The notes: generated by a model not told the origin, from the sequence alone. A stretch of DNA of 41,474 bases from Deefgea salmonis (GCF_020531905.1 NZ_JAJAWG010000017.1:1-41474), one strand, 5' to 3'. Shown: positions 17,140 through 25,618, counted from the stretch's first letter. Made by a program: numbers and translations.

Positions 17140-18699
17140 ATGTCTTTATTGTTGACCTTGCCAGACCCAAACCCTAAATTAGCCCGCGCTGTAGAAACCA
17201 ATCCGCAGCGGCTACGGCAATGGTTGATTGGCTTGCCAGCTGGCGTGCAAGAAGCTGGCCGGATGCTGCTCGATGCCTTATCGACGTTAAATCGCATCAA
17301 GCTTGAACCCGAAGAGCGGATTAAATTACTGCAAGAATACCAAAATTCTTTGGAAATGCTGACCGGCGCTTTTGAATCGGCTTATGCCTCACCCGGCTTG
17401 CCGATGAAAGAATCGGCGCGGCAAGCGGCACAATTGGCGCTGAATTTATGGGGCGAAATGGCGCTAGGTTGGAAACTGGCGCTGATGGATAAAGTGGATA
17501 AAAAATTCACTTTTTTTACTTCGTCCAAAATGCTGCCGGTGTTATTGCAAGCGGTGATGTATAGCTTTTGGCGGGTTTACCAAGTGTGTAGCCGTTTGTT
17601 TCAACCGATGCCCAGTGGCATGTGGGCCGAAATTCATCAGCTATTTCGCTATGCGGCGGAAAATCGCTTTTTAGATGAACGCAAAACCGACAATCCAAAA
17701 GAAAAATCAACCCGACCGATTGCCACTTTGTATAAGCAAATTTTGTTGCTGGCCTTGGCCGATCCGCAGCGGTTTTCTGGTGCTGAGCTGGATAAAATCA
17801 TCGAAATTATCGAAAGCTATGCGATGTATGCGCACTTTCAACCGGTGAGTAAATTAAATTCCAGCGCGGGGTTTTTCTTGGTCGAGCTAGAGCTGGATCA
17901 GCCGCCGCACTTTGTGGGTAATCGCTCGCTTGAGCAATTGCCCGGCCAGTCGATTTTGATTGATACCATTGAGCTGGCCAAAAAACTGCATAAAGCTGAA
18001 ATGAATGTTGAAGCCAAAGTGCCGCTGGCCAATGATCGACAAAAAGTACAAATGTGGCTAGAAATCTTGCGGCGGGTGATTCGGCAATGGAGTATTTCGC
18101 CGCAGCGGCTGTATCAGCGAATTCCAGCGCAAAGCCTGGTTGAGGTGGCGCTGGGCTTTCAGGCCACCGTGCAGCAACTGAACGATGGCTTGCCGCTGAG
18201 CAATCAACCGGTAGATCTGACTGAACAATTGGCCGCGATCAATGATTTAGAGCGCTGTGTGATGCCGTGGCAAGTGGTCAATGAAAGCCCAGGTGGTTAT
18301 GCCATTTTGGCGCGTGATTTGCCCAGTGAGCAGGCTAAACCCGGTGAAATTGTCGCGATTCGGGCCAATGGCGGCCAGAACTGGATGGTGGCATCGATTC
18401 GCTGGTTGCAACAACGCCATGACGGGGCGACCGAAATGGGCTTGCAAGTAATGAGCGCCAAGGCGCAGCCGGTGTTGATGCGGCCATTGCAAAGTGCCGC
18501 AGCCAATCAAGTGGCGATTTTGCTGCCGGCCATTGCGGTGCTGCAGCAAGCGCAGCGCATTATTGCGCTCAAGGGCAGTTATACCCCGCTGCGTGAATTT
18601 ATGCTGCTGACTACTGAGGGCGTCAGCATTAAAATTCGCAGCGCCAAATTGATCGAGCAGCAGATGGGTTATGACTTGTTTGAATATACCAGTGCTTGA
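17140..18699 (+). CDS. Uncharacterised protein of about 520 residues with a PilZ-like C-terminal region
   Basis: I do not recognise the family by name. The protein is soluble, helical and rich in Leu/Gln. It has no signal peptide and no membrane segment. The last 150 residues (CVMPWQVVNESPGGYAI, then GEIVAIRANGGQNWMVASIRWL and MGLQVMSAKAQPV) have the spacing of short beta-strands and the W-x-V-x-x-I-R-W pattern seen in PilZ-like domains, which bind c-di-GMP in other proteins. The RxxxR and D/NxSxxG residues of a true c-di-GMP site are not clear. I prefer ATG 17140 over the in-frame TTG at 17134. It follows bioA by 18 bp, yet nothing suggests a role in biotin synthesis. Confidence 0.65.
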   Translation: MSLLLTLPDPNPKLARAVETNPQRLRQWLIGLPAGVQEAGRMLLDALSTLNRIKLEPEERIKLLQEYQNSLEMLTGAFESAYASPGLPMKESARQAAQLALNLWGEMALGWKLALMDKVDKKFTFFTSSKMLPVLLQAVMYSFWRVYQVCSRLFQPMPSGMWAEIHQLFRYAAENRFLDERKTDNPKEKSTRPIATLYKQILLLALADPQRFSGAELDKIIEIIESYAMYAHFQPVSKLNSSAGFFLVELELDQPPHFVGNRSLEQLPGQSILIDTIELAKKLHKAEMNVEAKVPLANDRQKVQMWLEILRRVIRQWSISPQRLYQRIPAQSLVEVALGFQATVQQLNDGLPLSNQPVDLTEQLAAINDLERCVMPWQVVNESPGGYAILARDLPSEQAKPGEIVAIRANGGQNWMVASIRWLQQRHDGATEMGLQVMSAKAQPVLMRPLQSAAANQVAILLPAIAVLQQAQRIIALKGSYTPLREFMLLTTEGVSIKIRSAKLIEQQMGYDLFEYTSA

Positions 18700-18709
18700 T
18701 CCGGGCGAT

Positions 18710-18771
18710 GTTTAGATTACGTGTTAATGGTTTTAAGTGCCTGCGGCACAGCATCAACACCCAATCTAAAC
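18710..18771. repeat. 62-bp inverted-end element, internally deleted copy
   Basis: It begins GTTTAGATTACGTG and ends CACCCAATCTAAAC. The left 41 bp match the right arm, and the last 21 bp match the left arm, of the 261-bp element at 22916-23176 in inverted orientation. It is therefore a deletion derivative of that element, lying in the convergent gap between the bioA-linked gene and xerC. Confidence 0.8.
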
Positions 18772-18811
18772 AAAGCCAAAATAACTCAATGTATATCGAT
18801 GTAGGCTTTGA

Positions 18812-19771
18812 TTATTCAGGCTTAGGGCCAGATACCTCGGTGTTGTTGTCTGGTATTTTGGCTCTCGGGTGGGCTTTGTCGTAGCTTTGGGCTAAATGCA
18901 GGAAGTCTAAATGCGTGTAAACCTGCGTGGTGGCGATGCTGGCGTGGCCGAGTAATTCTTGTACTGCACGCAAATCACCCGACGATTGCAATAAATGGCT
19001 GGCGCAGCTGTGGCGCAGTTTGTGCGGGTAGAGTGGCTCGGTCAGGCCGAGTTTTTCTTGCCATTGTCTCAGCCGCAATTGCACCGCGCGCGGCGTGAGC
19101 GGCGTGCCTTTATTGCTGACAAAAACAGTTTGGGTGTTCGGGTAGGCCAATTGAGTGCGAATCAATAACCAGCGGCGAATCGTTTCTACGGCGATTTTAC
19201 CGATCGGCACTAGCCGCGTTTTATTGCCTTTACCGGTCACCGTGGCCATGCCGTGCAACAGATCGAGATCGATCAGCTTGAGCGACACCAACTCACTGAC
19301 TCGTAAGCCTGATGAATAAGCGAGCTCAAAAATGGCTTTGTCGCGTGAGGCCAGCGGATCTTCATCGGGCATATGCTCTAAAAAACCCACCACGTCATCG
19401 ATATTCATCGCCGCTGGCAAGGCTGGGCGATGCTTGGGCGCTTTCACGCCTTCAATCGGGTTGCTCGACCAATGAAAGTCACGGCACATCAGCCGATAAA
19501 ACGCCCGCCAAGCCGATAAAGTGCGGGCAATGGATCGCCCCGACAAACCACGACTGGCCAATTGCCGCACAAAGCCGCGCACGTCTAACGGGCTTAGTGC
19601 GGCTAAATCACGCGCGCCAACGCAGTCGGCCAACAGCTGTAAATCATGCTGGTAGGCATGGTGTGTATGGGCGCTGGCGGCTTTTTCGCCGTGCAAATAG
19701 CGAAAGAAATGCGCGAAATGCTGCGCCGTTGCTTCCGGCACAACTTGGCTTGGGCGGCGAATCGGCTTCAA
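18812..19771 (-). CDS. xerC: Tyrosine recombinase XerC
   Basis: This recombinase of about 319 residues acts with XerD at the dif site to resolve chromosome dimers. The N-terminal SAM-like domain runs to about residue 110. The catalytic domain has Arg in YSSGLRVSELVSL, Lys in GKGNKTRLVPIG, the HKLRHSCASHLLQ box, LLGHASIATTQVYTHL with the second His, and the following Tyr nucleophile region. The start appears to be TTG at 19771, overlapping the TGA stop of the DUF484 gene by 4 bp (TTGA), with GAGG about 10 nt upstream. The next in-frame GTG (19744) has no ribosome-binding site. dapF-DUF484-xerC is a conserved gene order in proteobacteria. Confidence 0.93.
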   Translation of the reverse strand: MKPIRRPSQVVPEATAQHFAHFFRYLHGEKAASAHTHHAYQHDLQLLADCVGARDLAALSPLDVRGFVRQLASRGLSGRSIARTLSAWRAFYRLMCRDFHWSSNPIEGVKAPKHRPALPAAMNIDDVVGFLEHMPDEDPLASRDKAIFELAYSSGLRVSELVSLKLIDLDLLHGMATVTGKGNKTRLVPIGKIAVETIRRWLLIRTQLAYPNTQTVFVSNKGTPLTPRAVQLRLRQWQEKLGLTEPLYPHKLRHSCASHLLQSSGDLRAVQELLGHASIATTQVYTHLDFLHLAQSYDKAHPRAKIPDNNTEVSGPKPE

Positions 19772-20478
19772 GTGAGCGCGGCCTCAACCTCGGTGGCGCT
19801 CACCGGCTCGCTGCTCGATATTGGCGCTACTGGTACCACGCGGCGAATCACGGCAGAAACCAATTCGGCTAAACGTTGCAAATACAGCGTGCCCATTTCC
19901 GGGTAAAAGCGCTCCGGGTCGGGGCTGGCCAACACCAAAATCCCAAACGGCAAGTCACCAGTGCGTAGCGCGCATTGCACAAAAGACCTCAGATCACCCG
20001 TTTCAAGCGCAAACCAATTTAACACGTCATCAGTCACGTATGGCCCGCAATACGGGCTGTTCAGATTGTCGACCAGCTTGTGAATGCCGTCCTCAACTGG
20101 GGTGAATTCCAATAGATTGGAGTCAATATTGGGCAGCCATAAGCGCAGCGCCAAATGCGGTACGGCAAAGCGGGCTTTTAGGTGGTATTCCAAGGTGCCG
20201 ATAATGCTCGGCAAGTCTTCGGCCTTCATTAAATCAACGGTGAGCTGATGCAGCATGTCCGAGATATGGTCGTTTTCGATCCCAAATTGCAGCAGCTCGC
20301 CAAGGCGCGCTTCGAGTAAGCGATTTTTATCGCGCAGCGTGAGTAATTGTCGCTCAGCCAATGAAACGGCTTGACCGCGATGAGGGTGTGGCACATAGAT
20401 TTCGGCGAGATCATCGGCAAACGCATCAAAAAATTCTGGATTTTGTTGTAACCACTGTACGACTTCATTGGCTTGCAT
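19768..20478 (-). CDS. DUF484 family protein
   Basis: A 236-residue cytoplasmic protein. An N-terminal helix-rich part (VVQWLQQNPEFFDAFADDLAEIYVPHPHRGQAVSL) matches the DUF484 opening. It is followed by a coiled-coil-like stretch (LAERQLLTLRDKNRLLEARLGELL) and a GAF-like alpha/beta domain. The function of DUF484 is unknown. It is regularly encoded between dapF and xerC, as here, and may assist XerC or cell-envelope timing. The ATG at 20478 has AAGGA 8 nt upstream, 15 bp after the dapF stop. Confidence 0.88.
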   Translation of the reverse strand: MQANEVVQWLQQNPEFFDAFADDLAEIYVPHPHRGQAVSLAERQLLTLRDKNRLLEARLGELLQFGIENDHISDMLHQLTVDLMKAEDLPSIIGTLEYHLKARFAVPHLALRLWLPNIDSNLLEFTPVEDGIHKLVDNLNSPYCGPYVTDDVLNWFALETGDLRSFVQCALRTGDLPFGILVLASPDPERFYPEMGTLYLQRLAELVSAVIRRVVPVAPISSSEPVSATEVEAALT

Positions 20479-20493
20479 ATGGGTATCCTTAGG

Positions 20494-21324
20494 TTAAACC
20501 TCGATCGTGCCGGCAAAGACGGTCACTGCTGGGCCGGTCATCATGACGGGGTGTGCGTCGCCCGCCCAGCTAATGCTTAAATCGCCACCTCGGGTATGCA
20601 CAATCACCGTGGCGTCGAGTAAGCCACGGCGTATCCCTGCGACGACAGCCGCGCAAGCGCCGGTGCCGCAGGCCAGCGTTTCGCCCGCTGCGCGCTCAAA
20701 GACGCGTAGGCGAATCTCATTGCGGCTTAAAATCTGCATAAAACCGGCATTCACTTTTTGCGGAAATCGTGGGTGATTTTCAATCAAAGCGCCGTGCAGC
20801 GCCACCGGCGCGGCATCAACCGATGCCACCACTTGCACCGCATGCGGATTGCCCATCGACACCACGGAGATGTCGTAAACCTGACCATCGACAATCAAGG
20901 GATCAATCATCGCTTCATTGGGGGCAATAAAAGGGATATCTGCTGGGGCAAAGCGCGGCGCGCCCATGTTGACGGTGACATTGCCATCGAGCTCAAGGCG
21001 CGGGTAGATCACGCCTTTGGCGGTTTCTACGGCGATTTCGGTTTTGTCGCTTAAGCCTTGTTCAACGACAAAACGCGCAAAGCAGCGTGAACCATTGCCG
21101 CATTGCTCAACTTCGGAACCATCGCAATTAAAAATCCGATAGCGAAAATCGATGCCCGGTGTGGTGCTGGCTTCAACCAGCAGCAGTTGATCAAAACCAA
21201 TGCCAAATTGCCGATGGCCCAGCTGCGCGATTTGTTGCTGACTGAGTGCCACGGTTTGGCGCACGCCGTCGATCACCATAAAGTCGTTCCCGAGGCCGTG
21301 CATTTTGCTGAAATTGAGTTTCAT
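20494..21324 (-). CDS. dapF: Diaminopimelate epimerase DapF
   Basis: A 276-residue cytoplasmic enzyme that interconverts LL- and meso-diaminopimelate for lysine and peptidoglycan synthesis, using two Cys residues without a cofactor. It begins [19 protein letters not shown]. The two catalytic cysteines lie in [14 protein letters not shown] and [16 protein letters not shown]. Length is normal. It is the first gene of the dapF-DUF484-xerC operon. Confidence 0.96.
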   Translation of the reverse strand: MKLNFSKMHGLGNDFMVIDGVRQTVALSQQQIAQLGHRQFGIGFDQLLLVEASTTPGIDFRYRIFNCDGSEVEQCGNGSRCFARFVVEQGLSDKTEIAVETAKGVIYPRLELDGNVTVNMGAPRFAPADIPFIAPNEAMIDPLIVDGQVYDISVVSMGNPHAVQVVASVDAAPVALHGALIENHPRFPQKVNAGFMQILSRNEIRLRVFERAAGETLACGTGACAAVVAGIRRGLLDATVIVHTRGGDLSISWAGDAHPVMMTGPAVTVFAGTIEV

Positions 21325-21469
21325 GATTTTGGCGAAATTTTAAGGTGTGCTAAGGCTACGCTGAGCCTGCCTATCAGTGCAAGCGTGTTGAAATAGAATA
21401 ATGAAAAATGCGGCCAAATCAGCGCTTGCGCGCATTGGCATCGCCTTTAAGGGCGTGGTGGCGGGTATT

Positions 21470-21901
21470 TTAAAGCAACTTTTGCGGAAATAAGCGCTGA
21501 TATTCGGTCATTAAACAACGATCCATCACGATGCACAGCCCTGCAGCTTGGGCGCGTAAGGCGGCGGCTTCATCGCTAATGCCTTTTTGCAACCAAATCA
21601 GCTTAATGCCCAGCGCAATCGCTTGGTCAACGATGTCGCCGACGACCTCACTGCGAACAAACACATCCACGCAATCAATATGCGTGGTGACTTCGCTCAA
21701 TTGCCGATACACCACCGCGCCTAAAATCTGTGCCTGTGGCTTGGCGGAGATCGGGATGATGTCAAAACCCCACGTTTGCATTTTGCTACTGACGATGTAA
21801 CTGGCGCGCTGCGGTTTATCCGACAGCCCAACCACCGCAATGGTGCGCGTCATCTGCAGCAAGGCTTGGATTTGGGCGTCGCTTGGGTTTTGGAATGGCA
21901 T
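21470..21901 (-). CDS. CoA-binding domain protein, YccU-like
   Basis: A 143-residue Rossmann-type protein with the CoA-binding domain pattern: MTRTIAVVGLSDKPQRASYIV near the N-terminus, GFDIIPISAKPQAQILG, then VDVFVRSEVVGDIVDQAI and IKLIWLQKGISDEAA. It resembles E. coli YccU. The biological substrate is not known. It stands between dapF and the DUF3147 gene. Confidence 0.85.
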   Translation of the reverse strand: MPFQNPSDAQIQALLQMTRTIAVVGLSDKPQRASYIVSSKMQTWGFDIIPISAKPQAQILGAVVYRQLSEVTTHIDCVDVFVRSEVVGDIVDQAIALGIKLIWLQKGISDEAAALRAQAAGLCIVMDRCLMTEYQRLFPQKLL

Positions 21902-21989
21902 TATGATCCCTTGGGTATATGCTGCTAGGCTTTATTAAATAAGTGCTTGCAGCAGATACCCTTAAGCCCAAGCTCATTGCTTCGCAGTT

Positions 21990-22349
21990 TTACCATAAAT
22001 GAATTTGAAAATAGCGGCTGAGTAAAAAACTGTAAGGCAAAAACAACAGCATTGTGGCGATGGCTGCAATACTGAGTGCAGGCCAAAAGCCAAACCGCGT
22101 TAGCAACAATGGAAACGCCAGAAACATCGGCAATGTGGGCAGTACATACCAAAACGTATACCAAGCATGAGCGCCAATTTTGTCGGCGGGATTTTGTTCG
22201 ATATATAACCAAATCAGCGTTAAGCAGCTAACTAAGGGCAGGGCAGCCAGCAGGCCGCCGATGCGCTCAAAACGGCTCGCCACTTCAGAAATACCGACCA
22301 CGACCGCCGCTGTGATCAGGTATTTGGCGATCAGATAGCCGCTACTCAT
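21990..22349 (-). CDS. DUF3147 small membrane protein
   Basis: A 119-residue protein made almost entirely of four membrane helices (about 5-22, 30-48, 66-86 and 88-110). The pattern [21 protein letters not shown] followed by [17 protein letters not shown] is that of the DUF3147 family, whose function is unknown. It overlaps the end of ridA by 8 bp, which suggests coupled translation with ridA. Confidence 0.8.
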   Translation of the reverse strand: MSSGYLIAKYLITAAVVVGISEVASRFERIGGLLAALPLVSCLTLIWLYIEQNPADKIGAHAWYTFWYVLPTLPMFLAFPLLLTRFGFWPALSIAAIATMLLFLPYSFLLSRYFQIHLW

Positions 22350-22731
22350 TGCGCAGCAAAACCATCACCGCATCGGCTTCAACCAATGCGCCTTTGGGTA
22401 GCGCAGCCGCTTGGACTGCCGCGCGCGCCGGAAACGGTGCGCTAAAGTATTCGCTCATAATGGCATTGAGTTGAGCAAAGTTGGCCAAATCGACCACAAA
22501 AACCCCCAATTTGACGATGTCAGATAAATCGCCGCCAGCCGCTTGGCAAACCGCGCGTAGATTTTGAAATACGCGGTGCGTTTGCGCTTCAAAGCCATCG
22601 AGCAAGACGCCTGACGCTGGATCAAGCCCAATTTGGCCGGATAAATACACCGTGTCGCCGACTTTAATCGCTTGCGAGTACGTACCCACAGCAGCCGGGG
22701 CTTGCTCGGAATGAATAATCGATTTGCTCAT
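22342..22731 (-). CDS. ridA: RidA family reactive-imine/enamine deaminase
   Basis: A 129-residue protein of the RidA/YjgF family that hydrolyses reactive enamine and imine intermediates made by PLP enzymes. It contains the signature [21 protein letters not shown], the [23 protein letters not shown] segment and the substrate Arg in [19 protein letters not shown]. Length is typical. It is first of a two-gene unit with the DUF3147 gene. Confidence 0.95.
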   Translation of the reverse strand: MSKSIIHSEQAPAAVGTYSQAIKVGDTVYLSGQIGLDPASGVLLDGFEAQTHRVFQNLRAVCQAAGGDLSDIVKLGVFVVDLANFAQLNAIMSEYFSAPFPARAAVQAAALPKGALVEADAVMVLLRNE

Positions 22732-22851
22732 TTGGAGCGCTCCTAGAGAGGGAAAAAGTCGCCAGCGGCAGCGGCGGCGAGGATATTAAGTGAGTTTTGT
22801 CTGCAGAGTTTACTGCAATTTGACTGGATTTTGACAGTGTTCCGCGTAGTA

Positions 22852-22889
22852 AAAGCCTTGAGCCGACATAGAAGTCGGCTCAAGGCTTT
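22852..22889. terminator. Perfect 16-bp hairpin upstream of ridA
   Basis: AAAGCCTTGAGCCGAC and GTCGGCTCAAGGCTTT pair perfectly around a 6-nt loop. There is no T-run on either strand. It could be a terminator without U-tract, a regulatory hairpin or a repeat. Confidence 0.5.
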
Positions 22890-22915
22890 GAGGGCAGCAC
22901 CGGTTCAATGGCAAT

Positions 22916-23176
22916 GTTTAGATTGGGTTTGATGCAGTGCCGCGCTCGTCGAGTAGGGGCTTAAAACCCCGTTTAAGCGCACCGAGTGAGGAAGGGAGAC
23001 AAACAGTTTTATCGTTTGGCTCACGACAATCGAGGGCATCGGGGACCGATGCGCGCTCGGGGCGCGTTTCTTTCCCCCTCTTTCTTTGGCGAGTCAAAGA
23101 AAGAGGGGCCGCCACTGACTGCGACTGTAAAACAATGTGCCGCAGGCACTTAAAATCATCAACACGTAGTCTAAAC
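22916..23176. repeat. 261-bp MITE-like element with inverted ends
   Basis: It begins GTTTAGATTGGG and ends GTAGTCTAAAC, which are near-inverse ends. Inside, at 23074-23108, lies a strong hairpin (CCCCTCTTTCTTTG / CAAAGAAAGAGGGG). Open frames through it on both strands encode repetitive Arg-rich text and look spurious. A 62-bp deleted relative is at 18710-18771. I see no transposase inside, so it would be non-autonomous. Confidence 0.75.
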
Positions 23177-23219
23177 ACCACAGCTTCAATCACCCAGCCA
23201 GTGAGCCAATCTAAACGCC

Positions 23220-24431
23220 TTAGTTGTCTTTATCAAAAAAATACGCCCGCTCGCCGTGTAAGGCTTCGTCGAGGCCTTCTTCTTCTGCCGCAATGCTCAC
23301 GCGGGGTTTATGGATTAATTTCATAATCACCCAAGTAATAGCAAAGGAATATACCGCCACTAACACCACGGCAATCAGTTGAATCATAAATTGGTGTAAG
23401 CCGCCGTTGACGTCGTCAATCGCGCGGTTGGCTAAAATTCCTACCAATAGTGACCCCGCCACACCGCCCACGCCATGCGCGCGAAAGACTTCCAGCGCGT
23501 CGTCGTATTTAAAGCGCGATTGCAAGGTTTTGGCAAAGTAGCATGCTGTTGCGCCAATCGCGCCAATCAATACCGCCGCCCAAGGCTCGACATAACCCGC
23601 TGTTGGCGTGATGGTGGCTAAACCGGCCACGCCACCGACTAGCACGCCAGAAAAACTCGGTTTGTCTTCAAAACGCCAAGCGAGCATCAGCCAAACCACC
23701 ATCGCCACCGCACCGGCCACTGCGGTGTTGACAAAGGCATACGCGGCCAAAGCATTGGCGGCATACGCGCCGCCGGCATTAAAGCCAAACCAGCCAAACC
23801 ACAGTAAACCCGCGCCAACCGCCACCAGCGGTAAGTTGCTGGCTTCTGGCTTGTCATCGGGCGCAATATCGCGTTGCCCCAAAAACATCACCGTGGCCAA
23901 GGCAGCAAACCCAGCGGAGGTGTGGACCACAATCCCGCCCGCAAAGTCGATAACACCGAGTTTGGCCAAAAAGCCACCGCCCCAAATCCAGTGCGCCACG
24001 GGAACGTACACCAGCAGCATCCACAGCACGATAAATTTGAGGTAAGCCTTAAAATCAAAACGCTCGGCAAATGCGCCAGTAATCAGCGCGGGCGTGATGA
24101 TGGCAAACATCATTTGATAAGCAAAAAACATAATAAACGGAATCGATGGCGCGTAATGCGGGTGGGGCATGCCGCCAATGCCGCTAAAGCCAAAGTAAGT
24201 CAAATCACCAATCACGCCGCCGATATCGGGGCCAAAGGCCAAACTAAAACCGCCAAAAATCCACACAATCGAAATCACCCCCATAGAGATGAAATTTTGC
24301 ATCATGATCGACAGCATGCTGCGGCTGCGAGTCAGTCCCCCATAAAACAGGGCTAAGCCCGGCGTCATCAGGCACACCATCGCCGTACATAAAATGATAA
24401 AGGCGGTATCGCCGGTATTAATAAGGTACAT
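23220..24431 (-). CDS. amtB: Ammonium transporter AmtB
   Basis: About 403 residues forming an 11-helix inner-membrane channel for ammonium/ammonia. Family strings include LMTPGLALFYGGLTRSRS, the ANALAAYAFVNTAVAG stretch, VHTSAGFAALATVMFLGQRD with the first pore His and HGVGGVAGSLLVG with the second. The ATG at 24431 has AGGAG about 7 nt upstream and is preferred over an in-frame start 13 codons earlier, which would lie in the leader. A probable sigma-54 promoter lies 31 bp upstream. No glnK lies next to it in this window, although glnK-amtB pairs are common. Confidence 0.96.
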   Translation of the reverse strand: MYLINTGDTAFIILCTAMVCLMTPGLALFYGGLTRSRSMLSIMMQNFISMGVISIVWIFGGFSLAFGPDIGGVIGDLTYFGFSGIGGMPHPHYAPSIPFIMFFAYQMMFAIITPALITGAFAERFDFKAYLKFIVLWMLLVYVPVAHWIWGGGFLAKLGVIDFAGGIVVHTSAGFAALATVMFLGQRDIAPDDKPEASNLPLVAVGAGLLWFGWFGFNAGGAYAANALAAYAFVNTAVAGAVAMVVWLMLAWRFEDKPSFSGVLVGGVAGLATITPTAGYVEPWAAVLIGAIGATACYFAKTLQSRFKYDDALEVFRAHGVGGVAGSLLVGILANRAIDDVNGGLHQFMIQLIAVVLVAVYSFAITWVIMKLIHKPRVSIAAEEEGLDEALHGERAYFFDKDN

Positions 24432-24461
24432 GTTGCTCTCCTGTTTACGATGGATTCGCTG

Positions 24462-24478
24462 GGCAACCACGGTGCCGT
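24462..24478 (-). promoter_or_regulatory. Sigma-54 (-24/-12) promoter of amtB
   Basis: On the minus strand GGCAC...TTGC has the -24 GG and -12 GC separated by exactly 10 nt, matching TGGCACNNNNNTTGC except for the first base. Transcription would start about 20 nt before the amtB ATG. This agrees with nitrogen (NtrC) control, though no clear NtrC site is visible. Confidence 0.65.
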
Positions 24479-24503
24479 GCTTTGCCGCTGCCTTGTCGCA
24501 TCG

Positions 24504-24541
24504 GCTGATGACGGCTGCTGACGGCTACTGACGGCTACTGA
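24504..24541. repeat. 10-bp tandem repeat upstream of amtB
   Basis: Three to four copies of a unit close to CTGACGGCTA lie just upstream of the sigma-54 site. This may only be slippage. Confidence 0.55.
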
Positions 24542-24696
24542 GTAGATTATGGTACAGGGCATATGAAACTGCTGATCTGGCGCAATTGTAATCTTGAGGA
24601 TTGTTTGGTGAAATAAAATACAATTGTAATTATTACTCTTACCAACTCAAAGCTTTTGTGTTGTGTAATTAAAAAAGTGCAATGCGTAGGGCAAAA

Positions 24697-24731
24697 AAAA
24701 CCGCAACGGCGATGACGCGGTTGCGGTTTTT
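24697..24731 (-). terminator. Intrinsic terminator of the flavin reductase gene
   Basis: The stem AAAACCGCAAC / GTTGCGGTTTT, followed on the minus strand by a T-run (A-run 24693-24700 on the plus strand), lies 28 bp after the gene. Confidence 0.85.
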
Positions 24732-24759
24732 TGATGCTGGCTTGAAACAGAATGGTGAT

Positions 24760-25326
24760 TTAGGGGCGCTTATTGGCGTTGATCGCATACGGTTCGGGGT
24801 GAACGCGGCCATTGTGCAGTAGGTCGTCAGCGGCATAAATATGCACGATTTCAATCAGCAATAAATCGGCGGCAATCGGTTGGCCGACTTCGATATGCTG
24901 CATTAAACGCCCTTCGAGGGCGACGGCGCAGTTTTCGATGCGCGGGGTTTTGACGGCTTGTGAGGCGGCAAACATCAAGCCGAGCGCATCAATTTGCGCT
25001 TGGCTCGGTGGTGTGCTTGAACCCGTGGCGTGCACTGCTGGCGCATGATCGTGCGACGGAATATGTATCACGCAATCGCCACCATTGAGTAGATTTTGCG
25101 CGGTGTCTTTTTGCTCGTTCAGCCCGCTTTGATCTTGCCGGCGATTGACACTGAGCGACACAATCAATGGCTCGCTACTGACAATATTAAAATAAGAAAA
25201 TGGCGCAATATTGATGCTGCCGTCCGGATTGGTGCTGGTCACCCAAGCAATCGGCCGAGGCACAACGCAGTCGGTAATTAAATTGTATTTTTCACTTGGC
25301 GAAAGCGCCGTAACAGGCCATTCCAT
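24760..25326 (-). CDS. Flavin reductase-like (FMN-binding) domain protein
   Basis: A 188-residue protein of the flavin-reductase-like split-barrel family. The family hallmark VPRPIAWVTSTNPDGSINIAPFSYFN with the following VSSEPLIVSLSV matches the FMN-binding start of these proteins. The mid-part GGDCVIHIPSHDHAPAV and the C-terminal GRVHPEPYAINANKRP also fit. It is predicted to reduce or bind FMN in the cytoplasm. No partner oxygenase is adjacent, so the physiological acceptor is unknown. It ends at its own terminator. Confidence 0.85.
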   Translation of the reverse strand: MEWPVTALSPSEKYNLITDCVVPRPIAWVTSTNPDGSINIAPFSYFNIVSSEPLIVSLSVNRRQDQSGLNEQKDTAQNLLNGGDCVIHIPSHDHAPAVHATGSSTPPSQAQIDALGLMFAASQAVKTPRIENCAVALEGRLMQHIEVGQPIAADLLLIEIVHIYAADDLLHNGRVHPEPYAINANKRP

Positions 25327-25468
25327 TGTGTAATCCAGAGGTATATGGCGCTAGCCATTGATTATTAATTGTTAGGTGAATATACCCAGATGTTCAGCCA
25401 CAGGCAATTGGCTTAAGCCGCAAATCAAGCCGAGCGCATGGTGGTGTTCACTTAAAAAATCTTTTTGA

Positions 25469-25618
25469 CGCAGAGGCGCAGAGACGCGGAGTAAAACCAG
25501 AGTAAAACCAGAGTAAAACCAGAGTAAAACCAGAGTAAAACAAGACCAAGTCGCTGCTTCACACATCGTGCCTACTCGTGGTTTGAATCCTGATTTGGCT
25601 TTTCTCTGCGCCTCTGCG
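25469..25618. repeat. Inverted-repeat element with an internal tandem repeat
   Basis: The 16-bp arm CGCAGAGGCGCAGAGA (25469-25484) is repeated as its exact reverse complement at 25603-25618. Between them, at 25490-25544, lie five copies of an 11-bp unit (AGTAAAACCAG, the last one altered). No real gene is present in this 392-bp gap (25327-25718). Confidence 0.75.

Noticed and set aside
22918-23326. ORFs on both strands around 22.9-23.3 kb
   Set aside because: They lie mostly within the 261-bp repeat, are Arg/Ser-rich and arise from the repeat hairpins.
25490-25544. Possible CRISPR array
   Set aside because: Five perfect 11-bp tandem units with no spacers. Repeat units are too short and directly adjacent.
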